Origin: Phocoena phocoena
Lineage: Eukaryota; Chordata; Mammalia; Artiodactyla; Phocoenidae
DNA: 64,000 nt
Direction: 5' to 3'
Assembly (NCBI RefSeq): GCF_963924675.1
Contig: NC_089230.1
Span: 2,853,001 to 2,917,000 of the forward strand
The notes below the pieces were generated by a model that saw only the letters and a program-made list of their open reading frames with translations, had not been told where the DNA came from and did not search any database. Each line of letters starts with the position of its first letter. The first letter of the stretch is position 1. This document shows positions 36,370-48,529 of this stretch, piece after piece. A program made the position numbers and the translations under genes.

Positions 36370-38180
36370 ATGGTATCTTTGCTTCTCAAGTTGTCTGGGG
36401 TGAAGAATCAGGTTTTTTCTATTCTCAATTTCAATGAAATTTTAAAAGACCTACAAAATGCAAGGCAACATTTTCTCTTATAATTTCACAGGTGTAAAGT
36501 ATCTACATTCAATTTTCTAAACAGTTTCTCATTCCTTACTGTCAGTTTCTGTACTTATGTCCCATGAACCACACTTGAGCATCCTTGTTCTGAAGAAAGA
36601 CCTTTGCCTCTTTGTGTGTTTGCACATGTGCGTAGAATCTTAGAATCTTCTAAATGTGGCTTTTTTTTTATGATCAGGAGACTGAACTCAGCTCCTGACA
36701 AACCGAAGGAGAGAATTTCTCCGGATTAGGAGACTTGCACGGCACACTTTTTATTGGACCTTTGCTTCAGGCTTCACCGTATGTCTATCATTAAGCCCCA
36801 CTCTATTTAATATTCTTCTGTGTTGTTTTCAGTTAAATCATTAGTTTTACACAGTTCCCAGTCATTCTTCCGGCTTATTTCATGTGCACAGCAAGTGTGG
36901 GCTCGTTGGATTTAACCCCAGAGGTGCGTGTGTCCACCACAGCACCCATCCTTTGCAGGGTCATTTTCCTTTTTTCTGACTCTGTTTTGGAAAATACTTC
37001 CTTAGCTTTGGGATGAGGCTATAATCTAATCCATCTTCCGTTTACTCTGAAAAGCCAGCGTGGTAGTACAGAGGCCAACTGTATTTTTGGGCGATAACCG
37101 TCATGCCCCATCCACGATGCTATGACGTCCGCTGAAAGGGTGACTGCTGCCTTGCTGGTGGACTGGAACGTCCAGATTTCCCTGGTTTTATGTAACCATG
37201 CATTCTTTTCACTTTCCTTCTTAGTAATGACATTTATGGAACAAATATTTATTGAGTTCTTTTTAGTGCCAGACACATTGAGTAACAAGGGCTGTACCAG
37301 TGAGACTCTTGGCTACAAACAGTAGAAACTAATTCTGAGTAACTTCATAAAAAAGAGAATTGATTGGAGGGGCGGTGAGCAGCTCACAGAGCCGACAAGG
37401 GGTCTAGGTAGCGAGCGGGACAGAAGGAGACCGGGTGTGGGCAAAGTCATAGACAGGCAGAGTCATCTAGTGCCCCCACTGACCCTGCTCTGCTGGGGTG
37501 CAGGCGCCCTGCTGCATCCTGGCCACCACACCCTCTGCGTCACCCCCTCGGGAATCACAATCCAAGCCAAAGCTCTTGTTTGGGCAGGTGCAGGTCCCAC
37601 GCCCGGCTGAAGCTGCCAGGACCGGGGATTTGGAAAGAAGGTGGCGGGGGCTCTGACGAGCACGGGGACAGCAACCAACCATGGGTCTTGTTGAGGGTCT
37701 TCCCCGGGGACAGCGCTCAGGGGAGTCGGAGGGCCTCATGTGTCCTGCGGAGGAGGGGATGGAGCCCCCAACCTCCACATCGCTTATGCTTTATTTTATT
37801 TTATGTTTTTCAAAAGAGTAACCAGATTGCAGACTTTATTCTATCCTACAGAAAGGTTAACAAGAATCAGGTGGGAAATGTTGGCTAGTTTAAAGATTAG
37901 AACCAAAAAAAAGATGCACTGTTGTTTTAAAGAAATTCCTTCCCTTAAACACAATTACATCACCGGAAAAACGGTACAGCGAGTTGTTTGAAAGAGATAG
38001 GGAACAGAAGAACAGTATGAATTCAGCGTAACTTTGAGCCCAGACACTGATGCCTTAGGCTGGAGCGCTCCCGGTGCTGGTGGGCGGGTGGACTGCCCCG
38101 CATGCTGGGAGATGTTGACCAGCATCCCGCCTCTGTTCACTGGACACCACAAGCACACCCCCGTCCTCCTGCCTGCGGCC
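36370..38180. other. Intergenic sequence, no gene recognised
   Basis: AT-rich left part and mixed right part. A MIR-like fragment (GGAACAAATATTTATTGAG) is seen near 37238-37300. No gene or RNA is recognised. Confidence 0.4.
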
Positions 38181-38184
38181 TCCC

Positions 38185-38335
38185 CACCCCACTCGAGAGT
38201 TTTGTTAAAGTGTTAGGTTCCCGTGCCCGCGTCAGAGCTCCTGGAGCAGAACCTCTGGGATGTGAGGTTAGACCCTGTCTTTTCAACAATCTTCCCAGAT
38301 GATTTTACACACGTTAGAGTCTGAGTGCCGCAGAG
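38185..38335 (+). mobile_element. MER5-like DNA transposon remnant
   Basis: TTTTGTTAAAGTGTTAGGTT, CAGAACCTCTGGGATGTGAG, TTTTCAACAATCTTCCCAG and the ending TTAGAGTCTGAG follow the MER5 order with much divergence. Confidence 0.5.
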
Positions 38336-39129
38336 ATGGGAAGAGCTGGGAAAGGAAGCTTTGTAAGTGTGTGCGCGGAGAGGGTGATTAGATTCCCCTT
38401 CTGGAAAGATCGCTCTGGCAGGCGGAGGAATCTAGGCAGGCCGCTTAGAGAGGGTGAGGGCCGAGACAAAGGGCAGCGGGGCACCTGGAGCAGAGGGACT
38501 GAATCTGAACGCTCCTTGTGGGGGGATTTCACAGGATGTGCTGGTTGATTACGGGCAGGGGGAGGTGTGTCCGAGCACCCCCAGTTTTCTGATTTGGTTG
38601 ATCGTGTGATATTGCCCGAGACAGGGAGTGTTGGTGTGCGGGGGACCCTCAGGAGAAGAGAAGGAGCTCAGGTGTGGGCGCATGGGGCTCCGGGGGCTGA
38701 CGGGACCTCCCGATGGATGTGGAGTTGGGGTGTGGCCCCCTCAGCATCCTGGGGGTCATGGCAGAAGGGCCAAAGGGCCGAACAGAGCCCCGACTAACCA
38801 ACTGCACGTGAGCAAGTGGGAGGAGCCACGGGGTAGACGGAGGTGAGAGGCCACGGAGACAGGAGGGGAACAAAAGGACCAGCAGCTGAGGGAGGAAACA
38901 GGAGAGGGCCAAGGGGTCGGGTGCCACAGCGAGCTGGTGGGAGAAGGGTCTCACACTCCGCGGATAATGAGTGGCCTTTGCGAGAGTGGTTTCGGTAGAG
39001 CTGCGAGGGTAGAAATCAGATCACAGTGGCAATAAATAAGAGGCGAGCTGGTGAAGGAGGTGAATGTCATCTTTAGAGGGAATAAGATGGTTGACAGGGG
39101 TAAGAGGGGCCTGAGAGGCAAAGGAGGGT

Positions 39130-40165
39130 TTTTGTTTTATAGCTTTTTGCTGTGTCATTGACATACAACCCACTGCACTTACGTAAACCCATGTACTTTG
39201 GTCAGTTTTGACGCATGTGTGCACCTGTGAAACCATCACCGTGTTCAAAACAGTAGGTGTGTCGTCACCCCCTAAATCTCCTTGTGTCCCTTTGGAAGTC
39301 CTCCCCCTTATCCTCCACTGATTGGCTTTTTGTCACAATAGATTAGTGTGCATTTTCTAGAATTCTATCCAAGAAGTATCTTCCCACATGCACTCTTTAC
39401 TTTTTTAATATTTTATTTTTGCGGTACGCGGGCCTCTCACTGTTGTGGCCTCTCCCGTTGCGGAGCACAGGCTCCGGACGCGCAGGCTCAGCGGCCATGG
39501 CTCATGGGCCCAGCCGCTCTGCGGCACGTGGGATCTTCCCAGACCGGGGCACGAACCCGCGTCCCCTGCATCGGCAGGCGGACTCTCAACCACTGTGCCA
39601 CCAGGGAAGCCCACATTCTTTACTTTTTTTTTTGTCTGTTTTTGTTTTTTTTTTGCTCTTGGAGAATCGGTCTTGTTTCAGGGTGCCAGGTGTATCAATG
39701 ACTTACCCCTTTTCACTGCTGGGTAGCATTCCGTCGTGTGGCCTACGAGCTCTGCTGTCTACGTGCCTCTTGATGGATGCTGGGTCATTTCCAGTCGTTG
39801 GCTGTGACATGTAAGGTTGCTATAAACACGCATGTACACATAGGCACAGACACTTTCTCCTGGGTAAATACCTCGAAGTAGAAAAGAGCTTCAAATGGTA
39901 AATGTACGTTTAACTTTTTAAGAAACTGAAGCTGGTTTCCAGAGTGGCTGCACGTTTTACATCCTCACCACCGGAGGCACAATCCCACGCCCTGGCCCAC
40001 ACTTGGTGTGGCCGCCTGTTGACGTTTAGCTGTTCTCTTAAGCCTGTGGTAGCGTCTCACCTTGCTTCCGATTTGAACACCGTCTTCATTTGCCAGCCCT
40101 TGGTCTTCTCCGGGAGGAGCGTCTATTCACATCTTTTGCCCGTTTAAAAAACTGGTTGTTTTCTG
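39130..40165 (-). mobile_element. Old L1 LINE fragment (3' part), split by a SINE
   Basis: In reverse orientation, CATTGACATACAACCCACTG and GTGAAACCATCACCGTGTTC (39130-39310) belong to an L1 3' region. The part after the SINE (39660-40165) continues it with GGATGCTGGGTCATTTCCAG, GGTTGCTATAAACACGCATG, CTCCTGGGTAAATACC and TTTCCAGAGTGGCTGCACG. It is inactive. Confidence 0.8.
39406..39613 (-). mobile_element. CHR-2-like cetacean SINE
   Basis: Inverted copy from GCGGTACGCGGGCCTCTC to GCCACCAGGGAAGCCCA, inserted in an older L1. CACTCTTTACTTTTT (39391) and CATTCTTTACTTTTT (39614) form a duplication with one mismatch. Confidence 0.93.
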
Positions 40166-40169
40166 ATTA

Positions 40170-42170
40170 GCTTCATTCTAATCTTAAGGAGTCCCTGAAC
40201 TCACTGAAAAGGCATCAGATATTTGATGAGGAGGAATTAGATTTAGAACATACTACACTTACACAGATGCAGTTGTTGGATGTGGTTTTCTTAATCTCCT
40301 TTGTCTCTGGTATTTTTGTCCTTATGAAGGTGTCTTCTTTCCTCAGTGACTGAGAGATGAAAATGCAGGTACTAGGTCGTGAAGAAGAAGCGGGCTCTGA
40401 ATAGAAATACTGAATCTACGTCTCGATGAGACCACTTTACAGTGGTCCCCAGGGGCTGCTTTTGTGGCCCTTCCGTCTCTGGAGCGTGAGGAATGGCGCT
40501 CAGTGCCCTCTCCTTTCATCAGCGAGGCTGGGGAGCCCCGGCCCGAGGCTGCTGTCCAATCCTGCACCACAGGTTCAGGCTGTCGCCAGGGAAACAGGGA
40601 CTGTCTTCTGTTCTTTCCACTCCACCCCCTCCGAGCCCTGTAAACGCATTTCTCATGTAACAGGAAAAAACACGACAGTAGAGCTTTGCCTGCTGATGAG
40701 AACAAATCGCTGGGCCCCGGGGCGGGTCTCCTGTGCTGGCTTCGGCCCGGGGGCTTCCCATCAGGCTCCCTCCTCCCCCGGGTCTGTGGGTGTCAGGGGC
40801 CGGGGATGCACGGAGCCCCCAGACAGCGGGTTCTCACAGGCCCATCGGGGAGAAAGACAGGATCCTGCAAATGTGGAGACTGCGGGAGCAGTTTGCCATG
40901 GCAACCCAGGGAAAGGCCAAGTCTGCACACGCACAGCCTGATTTCTGTCTGCTCGGTGGGTGAGAGTGTCCTCTTGTGGTTAGAGGGTCGCGGGAGCCTC
41001 TCCCGGCCCCCTCACACCTTCACTGTGACCTGCAGAGGAAATGTGCTCTACACTGGGACTGTGTGTGTCTGAAACAACCAAAATGTAACGATACCACCCT
41101 CACCCTTACTATGTGAAATGCAGTCTCTGCTCTGTTACATTTACGTTATATAGAATATATGTTACCTTGTTTTCTCTTCTATTACATTGCAAAATGCTGG
41201 CCAGATCCCCTGAATTAGATACGTGGAGCGAGGGGTTGCAGACTTGAGGTCTGGAAAACTGCCCGAATTGACGTGCCTATGCCCGGCGTGGGGGGCTCAG
41301 GCTTCCCTTCTCTCCGCGTCCTGTTTGGCTCTCCCGTCCTCAGCTTCGCGGCCTAGCAGGAGGAAGGATCAGCTAAGGGAGGCGAACAGCCCACGATCCT
41401 GAATTCACGCCTGTTGGTTCACAGACTTCCAGGGGGTCAGAGGCTCACTTTCTTTCTTTCGTCTTTCAGGTGGGGGGAAACTGAGGCACAGACTCACGGT
41501 GTGCCCTCCTGTGGTCCCGGCTGAGGCGACAGGGCCTGGGCAGCCAGGCCGGGGGCTTCCCCGGCATCCACTGCTTCCCCTCTCAGGGAGGAAGGAGCGT
41601 CCAATTGCAAACGAGAACTTTGCTTTCCAACACTGAGGTTTTAGTAAAGTTAAGGCTGAAATACATCAGCCTTTACTGTAGGGCTCTAACTGGTCCGCAA
41701 AGGCACCAGAACGTCATTGCTTTCTTCTTTTTGCTTTTCTTGAAAAACGTTTTGTTTTCAGGGATAAGAGTTAATATTTTTAGGATTTCCAAGTCTCCCA
41801 AAGCAGTTCACCTCAAAGTTTAGAAAGTTTTCTGGGGAGATTTCCTCCAGTTTAGAAAGGTTAGGTACATTGTCAAAACATTTTTGTCTAGAAATGCATT
41901 TCAATTTCTCTTTATTTGTGTTTTCAAAATTGAGTTCATTCAATTTAAATTCTTCTGCTTTCTTTTTAGAATTTAGTGCTACAAGCTTCTAGGTTGTAGG
42001 TAATCTACATGGTAAATCAGAAGGGGCCCAGAGCCATTGTAAATCAGGAGGGGCCCAGAGCCATTAGTATAATTACTTACTGAAAAAATAAAACTCTGCA
42101 AAGAAGCACAAAATTATGAGAATTCTCACAGGAGTGTAATATTTATTTCAAATTGCAAAAGCTGGTTCTG
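40170..42170. other. Intergenic sequence, no gene recognised
   Basis: Includes a GC-rich part (40430-41060) and an AT-rich part (41600-42170). A MIR-like piece (GGGGAAACTGAGGCACAGAC) lies near 41472-41500, and a 27-bp tandem duplication at 42012-42065. Confidence 0.45.
42012..42065. repeat. 27-bp tandem duplication
   Basis: Two adjacent units (42012-42038 and 42039-42065) begin GTAAATCAG and end GGGGCCCAGAGCCATT, with a single A/G difference. Confidence 0.95.
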
Positions 42171-42172
42171 TG

Positions 42173-42312
42173 CTTCCCTCTATTTTTTTCCTACCCTGTC
42201 TTTTTTTTCTTTCCCTTTCTTCCTTCCTCTCTCTCTCTTTCCTTTTCTTTCTTTTTCTTCCTTCCTTCCTTCCTTTCTTTCTTTCTTTTCCCACTTAATC
42301 TCTTTCCTTCCC
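42173..42312 (+). repeat. Polypyrimidine (CTTT/CTTCC)n tract
   Basis: Almost uninterrupted C/T on + over about 140 bp with CTTCC and CTTT subrepeats; only a few purines interrupt it. Such tracts can form triplex (H-DNA). Confidence 0.9.
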
Positions 42313-42895
42313 ATCCATCCTTGAGGCTGCGTATGACTGTCTGCTTTGAAATGGCAGCAATATTTCCCTTTAGTCATTGGTATTATAGTCCAGCTAAACA
42401 TCCAAGCCATTCACCTTTCTGTCTTTTTCTTTTTCACCCTCATCACCTTCACAGCGATGAGGTCTGAGCTGTCCAGAGACCCAGCACAGGCAGGAATTCT
42501 GATGAAATGAAACGGAGAGCACCATTTACAAAGATTCCCTCTAAAGTGAAAATATAAAAGGTCCTGGAGTTTAGCAAGGGAATGCTGAGTTTGGATGTGA
42601 CAAACACAGTCGATAATAATGCCATCTTTCTTTGGGGAAACAAGGCTTCCCTAGGGGTGTGTGGGAACAGCTGCAGTCGGCAATGACCTCACTTCTCGTG
42701 GGAGGGGTTAGGGGAGGTGACTGGCTCCCGGCCCATCCACCAGCCTTGCTCCCCGGCCACTGGGCTGTGCTGACCACCATCAGGAAAGATGACATAGTAC
42801 CTGCTGGAGACAGAGCTAAGCAACAATCCCACGATGAGTCAGTGGCTTTTTTTTTTTTTATAATAACAAATGTTTTTGTCAGTTTTACTTTTTAG

Positions 42896-43252
42896 TTTCT
42901 AATTTCTTTTTTTTAACATCTTTACTGGAGTATAATTGCTTTACAATGGTGTGTTAGTTTCTGCTTTATAACAAAGTGAATCAGTTATACATATGCATAT
43001 GTTCCCATATCTCCTCCCTCTTGCATCTCCCTCCACCCTCCCTATCCCACCCCTCTAGGTGATCACAAAGCACCGAGCTGATCTCCCTGTGCTATGCGGC
43101 TGCCTCTCACTAGCTATCTATTTTACGTTTGGTAGTGTATATGTCCATGCCACTCTCTCACTTTGTCACAGCTTACCCTTCCCCCTGCCTGTGTCCTCAA
43201 GTCCATTCTCTAGTAGGTCTGTGTCTTTATTCCCATCTTACCCCTAGGTTCT
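42896..43252 (-). mobile_element. Cetartiodactyl-type L1 3' UTR fragment
   Basis: In reverse orientation: TTTAACATCTTTACTGGAGT, ATTGCTTTACAATGGTGTG, CTGATCTCCCTGTGCTATGC, CTATCTATTTTACGTTTGG and CTCTAGTAGGTCTGTGTC. This L1 end is very common in whales and even-toed ungulates. Confidence 0.9.
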
Positions 43253-43264
43253 TCATCAGCTTTT

Positions 43265-43477
43265 TTTTTTTTTTTTTTTTTGCGGTACGCGGGCCTCTCA
43301 CTGTTGTGGCCTCTCCCGTTGCGGAGCACAGGCTCCAGATGCGCAGGCTCAGCGGCCATGGCTCACGGGCCCAGCCGCTCTGCGGCACGTGGGATCTTCC
43401 CGGACCGGGGCACGAACACGTGTCCCCCGCATCGGCAGGCGGACTCTCAACCACTGCGCCACCAGGGAAGCCCCGAG
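43265..43477 (-). mobile_element. CHR-2-like cetacean SINE with perfect TSD
   Basis: Inverted full copy with a pure poly-T tail of about 20 nt, then TGCGGTACGCGGGCCTCTC to CCACCAGGGAAGCCCC. It is flanked by the identical 12-bp TCATCAGCTTTT at 43253-43264 and 43478-43489. It inserted at the end of the L1 fragment, so it is younger. Confidence 0.95.
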
Positions 43478-43489
43478 TCATCAGCTTTT

Positions 43490-44840
43490 AATGTAGAATC
43501 CACCGACCTGTTGTGAAAGGCCAGCTCATAACAATCCCTTAGGAGCAGAGGCCAAGGTACCTAAGTGCTAATCGCTTAGAAGCAAGTGATGCATCCCCAC
43601 GAGCCGCTCTGATCCCCTCTCCACACAGGACTCAAAGTCCCCCCAACTCTCTTGCACACAGACAGCTGCCACTTCCCTCCCCAAGTTTCAAGAACAGCTT
43701 GTGGGGCAGAAACGGGATCTGCAGTTTGTGGTGGAGTCCTTGTCCTTCATGACGCGAAGTGACCTTGGCCGCACGGTTCCCTCTGCTGGGAGCACCGTGT
43801 CCCCATGCAGTGTCCCTGTGCAGGAAACTGGCTTTGCAAATGTTTTGGAAAGCGGGATATTGGCATTTATGGTTGCATAAATTCCCTTTCAAAGCAACAG
43901 TTCAATTTGTCAAACTCTCGCCAGACAGGGAACTGGGTCTTGGAGCTCTGGACTTGTGCTACTACGGAAACCTCCATGAAATTTTGAGTCAGTGGCAGCC
44001 CATTCGCTCAGAATCAGTATCTGATGCCAAAAAGAAGAAAAGGATAGATGTGAGAGCTGAAATCCTCTTCGGTTACAGCGGTTAAGGGTCACAGACATAT
44101 TCACGCATGTTATGGAATCACTATTGTTAGAGATAACCATGTTACTTCAGGAATTTAGCTCCAACACCTTAAAACTGACAAATTACGTACTCAGATAAAT
44201 TGTTTTCAAGAAAGTTAACTACAGAAAAAGGAGTATTTAATACTCTGTCACACAGAAAATAGCATAATAATTATAATACTTTTAATAGCCATGCCTTCAA
44301 TTAAGACTATTTTCTTCTACGAAATCCCGTTGGTATGAAAATCTGAATGTTTTAGTTGGTAGGGGACGAAATAGAAATACTAAAAAGTTGAAAACTGGTT
44401 TCCTGGCAGTGAAATGAAGTTGCCAAAATCCAAGGAATCTGGACTCGAGGGGCGTGTGGACAGTCGCCAGCGAGAGGGGCATCCCGTCTGCTGTCTGTTC
44501 TCGTTTCAGGGATGGCGCCTGTCCTGTACATCCTGCGCTACGGCTACATTCAGGGGTTGGGGTGAGAACCTTGCTTGCAGGGAAGGGACTGGCAGGCGCC
44601 TGGTGGAAACAAACCACTAGAACCACAGACAGAGGTTACGTTCTCTCCCTGGGGTCAGGTGGCAGGTTGGGAAATGGGGGCGGGCGGGGAGGGTGATAAA
44701 GTGTTAAAGATGGAGGGATACGGCTGCATCCGGAAGCCAGCTGGGAACAGCTCCCTTTCTTGGGCTTCTGCAGGGAACAGAGCTGCCATCACAGAATGTA
44801 AACAAAACCAGGGAAGCGTCTGACCACACCTTGGCCAGGG
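43490..44840. other. Intergenic sequence, no gene recognised
   Basis: Unique-looking sequence. I see no exon, RNA gene or clear transposon. Confidence 0.4.
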
Positions 44841-44844
44841 CACA

Positions 44845-44881
44845 CGTGCACACGCGTGCACACACACACACACACACACAC
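44845..44881. repeat. (CA)n microsatellite
   Basis: CACACGTGCACACGCGTGCA followed by an uninterrupted CA run to about 44881. Confidence 0.95.
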
Positions 44882-45249
44882 ATCCTCAAAGAGGGAAATT
44901 CGGCAGCATAACTGAAGCTGTGTGATCCAGAAGGAGATTCTCCTCCAGCACGAGACAGGGTGTCAGTTTGCTCACCACGACATGCTTTGGGGGCGGGTGT
45001 GACCCTGCACAGTTGCACGCGTGTGGTGCACGCAGAGCTGGGGGGCCCAGAGCCTTGAGCACGTCAGGGAGGCCAGTCCGCCAGGACAACGAAGACTTCC
45101 CTGAGGAAGAGGGAGTCGAGCAGGAGAAGCCTGGTGATCTTCCCTCCCGGGCACAGAGAAGGGCAGTTGAAAACACAGAGATGAGAGAGGGCTGTGCATG
45201 GGGTGGCGGGATGGGAGCTGCTAAATGATGAGGGACTCCATTAGGTCAC

Positions 45250-46200
45250 ACTAAAGCATTTGGGAGCAGCAGGCCATGAGATATTTTTTAAATGGGGCGC
45301 TGATGTGACGCGGCCATCGTCCTGGAGACACTGCTCTGAGGCCAGGAGTGGGCACTGGTTTGGAGACCAAGGGCCGGAAGTCCAGGTGGTGGGGTCTGCC
45401 CAGGTGAGCAAGGCCTGAACTGATGTGGTGTCGAGGGGATGCAGAGGGGATAATGGGTCTCAGAGGGTCCAGACGCAGCAGTGACAGAGCTGAACTGGTT
45501 GAGGGCCAAGGAGGGAGGGGCCGAGCACGGTCACCAGGCTCCCAGCTCCCATGCTGCATCACCAGGGGCTGTGCGCCCGGCAGGAGCACGCCAGGGACGG
45601 CGTGTGCCTGAGTCAGTTTGGGCCGTGTTGCCTTCCAGGTATGTCTGAGATGTCCAACTATTTCCACCCAGTGACTGTTACATATTGAAGAGAGAGAAGG
45701 TGAGACAGTGTCTGGAGGGCGGGGTGTCTGGAGAATTCCAGCGACAGCGACAGGACAGGGGAGGGCTCTGGGGGGCTGGGGGTTCCAGGTGGGGGGCAGG
45801 GGCCGGTGTGAGGATGGAGTGAGACAGAAGTCACTGGGTGAGAGTTGCGTGTTTGGGTAACAGCATCAGATGTGAGATAGGGACCGGGAAGCATCCACAG
45901 ATTTAACTACATGCAGATCACCAGTATCCTTGCAAGAGCCATGTCCGTGCACTGGGGGAAGGAAGACGAGACTGGGGAGGGTGGACAGATGGACAAGAGA
46001 CGTGCGGCTGGAAGCAGCTGCAGGGGCCGCGCTCTCAGCTTCCCCTCTGCAGGGAAGGGAGCGGCTGCCGGGGTCTCGGTGCGGGGTATGCCGGCTTTCT
46101 TTTCTTTTTCTTTTTTTTTTTTTTTTTAACATGGAAGAGGTTTGAGCATGTTTAAATCATGATGAAGAGAAACGCAGACAGAGAGAGGCTTACGGCAGGA
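45250..46200. other. GC-rich intergenic sequence with possible ancient repeat
   Basis: The order ATGTGACGCGGCCATCGTCC / GACACTGCTCTGAGG followed by a purine-rich body is reminiscent of an old mammalian repeat, also suspected at 38380-39130. The assignment is uncertain. A 17-nt poly-T lies at 46111-46127 without a SINE body. Confidence 0.3.
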
Positions 46201-46439
46201 GAAGACAGAGCGAGGCCCTGGGGAGGTGGGAAGGTGGGGGCACGCCCGTGAGGAGGGGGGATAACGGGAGGGAAGAGGATGCTGGACGAGGGGCCGGGTC
46301 AAGGCGGGCGCGGCGATGGGACGGGGAGTGGAGGGCTCTGCGGGGGGCCGGCTTCTCCCTGTGAAGTAGAAACTGAGGTTACATCATCCAGCGGGGGGTG
46401 GGGGGGGATGGGGGGGTGCGCAGCCAGCAGTGCAGGGAG

Positions 46440-46900
46440 GAGAGAGGCCACAGGAAGTGGACTTGGGAGCTGGAGACCTCGCTGGGCGGTGGGATCACGA
46501 GCCGCCGCTGCGCGGGACCCCTGCTGCGCTGCAGGCTGGCCGCTGGGAAGGTGGTCGGCGGGGTCCGCGCGCAGATGCGAGCGAGAGGACGGCGGCGGGC
46601 TGCGTCAGGGGTTCGGCCTGGCCACCGAAGGTGCGGACAGCGGCCCTGGCGCGGGCGAGCGTGGAGGGCAAAGGGCCAAAGGGCCGAGGACGGAGGCAAA
46701 GCAGGGTGCGCACGCGGCGTGGCCCGGGGCGCTGCTTCTGATGGAGGCGCTCCAGGTAACAGCGGAGGAGGGGGAGGCGGGCAAGGTGCAGGGGGACAGG
46801 GCGGGCCTTGCCCAGGCAGACGCGGACGTCACCCGGATCCCCGTGTGGGACGGGCTGGCCAGGAGGCCAGCAGGTGACGAGCCTGCCTGCACCGCTCACA
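46440..46900. promoter_or_regulatory. Isolated intergenic CpG island
   Basis: CpG density is high from about 46490 to 46740, by eye over 30 CpG in about 250 bp, and declines to 46900. No coding homology is recognised; the ORFs in it are explained by GC content. It could be a distal promoter or a regulatory island. Confidence 0.5.
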
Positions 46901-47039
46901 CTGAACCGCTGGCCTCTCTCTGCCTCGGTGACCAACGATGGTGCGAAGCGGGGCCCAGGGACACCAGCCGTCCACGTGCTTCTGGGTGATGTCACCCACG
47001 ATGGACTCTCTCTTTTTTTCAGTCAACTCGTTAATTTAT

Positions 47040-47260
47040 TTTGAGACAGTAATAAAGCCATTGCGCGTCAACATACATTTTTTTACGAAAAAAACCCGCT
47101 ATATTTTCCAAACCAAAGAAAAATGGCGTTGTTTTATGTTTCTGCAAATTTCTTTAAATGTCTGGCTTAATAGAAAACAGCCATATTCTCATACCTGCTT
47201 CTTCATTTGATCTGTTAGAAAATCATATGTCATAAAGCCCCTGGAAAACTCTAATGTACA
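47040..47260 (+). mobile_element. Ancient interspersed repeat (same family as 22330-22545)
   Basis: CGCTATATTTTCCAAACC, GCGTTGTTTTATGTTTCTGC, TTTAAATGTCTGGCTTAATA and CTCATACCTGCTTCTTCATT match the internal part of a widespread mammalian repeat I recall. The family name is uncertain. Confidence 0.5.
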
Positions 47261-48129
47261 CTCACGACGGGATGAGAGTGAAAGAAAGAAAAATTTCTGA
47301 CTATGGAGAAAATTGGTTTGCTCTCCTGGACTACTCGGAAGGGTCTTGGGGATTCTGGCGACACTGGACCACGTCCTGAGGGCTGCCGGTTCACAGGCCA
47401 CTACTCTCTGTGCCCTGAACTCTCGTAACGACTGAAATGCGGGGAGAGAAGACAGGTGCAGCCTCTAGAACTAAGGGGATCCTCAAAGGAGAGGCAAGTT
47501 GAAGGTAGAAATGGATTGGGAACTGCTTTACCCAGCAAGTGGTGAACTTCCACATCTTATCCCAAGACTAGCAGGCCACAAACAAACGACAAACAAAACA
47601 AACAGAAGCCTTAAGAAGTATTTATTAATTTAACAGGAGACGAATCTGTGATAAACTAACATCTCAGAGACATTCCTGACGTCCTTGGTTGGACTGTTAG
47701 AGGACGTCCCTGTGCCCCTCCTCACGGTCCCTCTGAGCCACGGCCAGGGCTGCACTTCTGCACTGGACGGATGCAGGATGGGGATCCTTTTGTTCTGAGC
47801 CCGTGGCTGCCCCTCTAGAAGAAGAGCCGGCCAGTGTCTCGAGGACATTCGTGAAGCAGGGGTGGCTTTCCCAGAAGCAGCCTCCATGTGCCTCTGGCCC
47901 TTCAGGTCTCCTGTCTCCAAGGTGACAGTGCGGCCACACAAATGGAATTGCAGTTTCCTTGATTTGGGATCTCAGTAGAGTTTAACAGTTTAGGTTTCTC
48001 CTTCCTTAAATTAGCGGCATTCATAGCACCAACCCTCAGGTCAAAATTTGACACAGAATATTCTATGATTTTAAAAATAGCTTCCCCCAGCCAAATAGAC
48101 AAAGATACCTGAATTTCAGACATGGGTAC

Positions 48130-48527
48130 TATATTAGTTTGCTGTAACGAAGTGACACAAATTGGGTGTCTTCAACAGCAGAACTTTATCGTCTCATAAT
48201 TCTGGAGAGCGAGGTGTGGGCAGGGCTGGTTCCCGCTGAGGCTGTGAAGGAGAATCTGCCCCAGGCCTCGCCCCCGGCCCCTGGCGATCCTCAGTGACCC
48301 TGAGCTGTAGATGCACCCCAAGTCCGCCTTCACGTTCGTGGCGCTCTCCTGCGTGGGTGTGTCTGTGGCCAAGTTTCTGCTGTTTATAAGGACCCCAGTC
48401 CTATGTGATCAGGGCCCATCCTGCTCCAGTATGGCCTCATCCTAGCTCCTTACATCTCCAGCCACCCTATTCCAAGTGAGGTCACCTTCTAGGTTCTGGG
48501 GGTTAAGACGTCAACATCGGAATTTTA
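48130..48527 (-). mobile_element. MLT1-like solo LTR
   Basis: In reverse orientation: TATTAGTTTGCTGTAACGAA, ATAATTCTGGAGAGCGAGG, TTCCAAGTGAGGTCACCTTC and GGGGGTTAAGACGTCAACAT. This order is typical of MLT1-type ERVL-MaLR LTRs. It is an ancient solo copy without internal genes. Confidence 0.75.
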
Positions 48528-48529
48528 GT

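Noticed and set aside
36161..36403. Recurring ORFs reading GLSLLWPLPLRSxGSGR in several places
   Set aside because: They coincide with the CHR-2-like SINEs at 6541, 29793, 36142, 39406 and 43265; the shared peptide is a translation of the SINE, not a protein family.
46097..46127. Poly-T tract as a SINE tail
   Set aside because: No tRNA-like head or SINE body adjoins it; only a homopolymer is supported.
46279..46989. 236-aa ORF on + over the CpG-rich region
   Set aside because: Length is explained by low stop-codon frequency in GC-rich DNA; overlapping ORFs occur on both strands and there is no known domain or splice signal.
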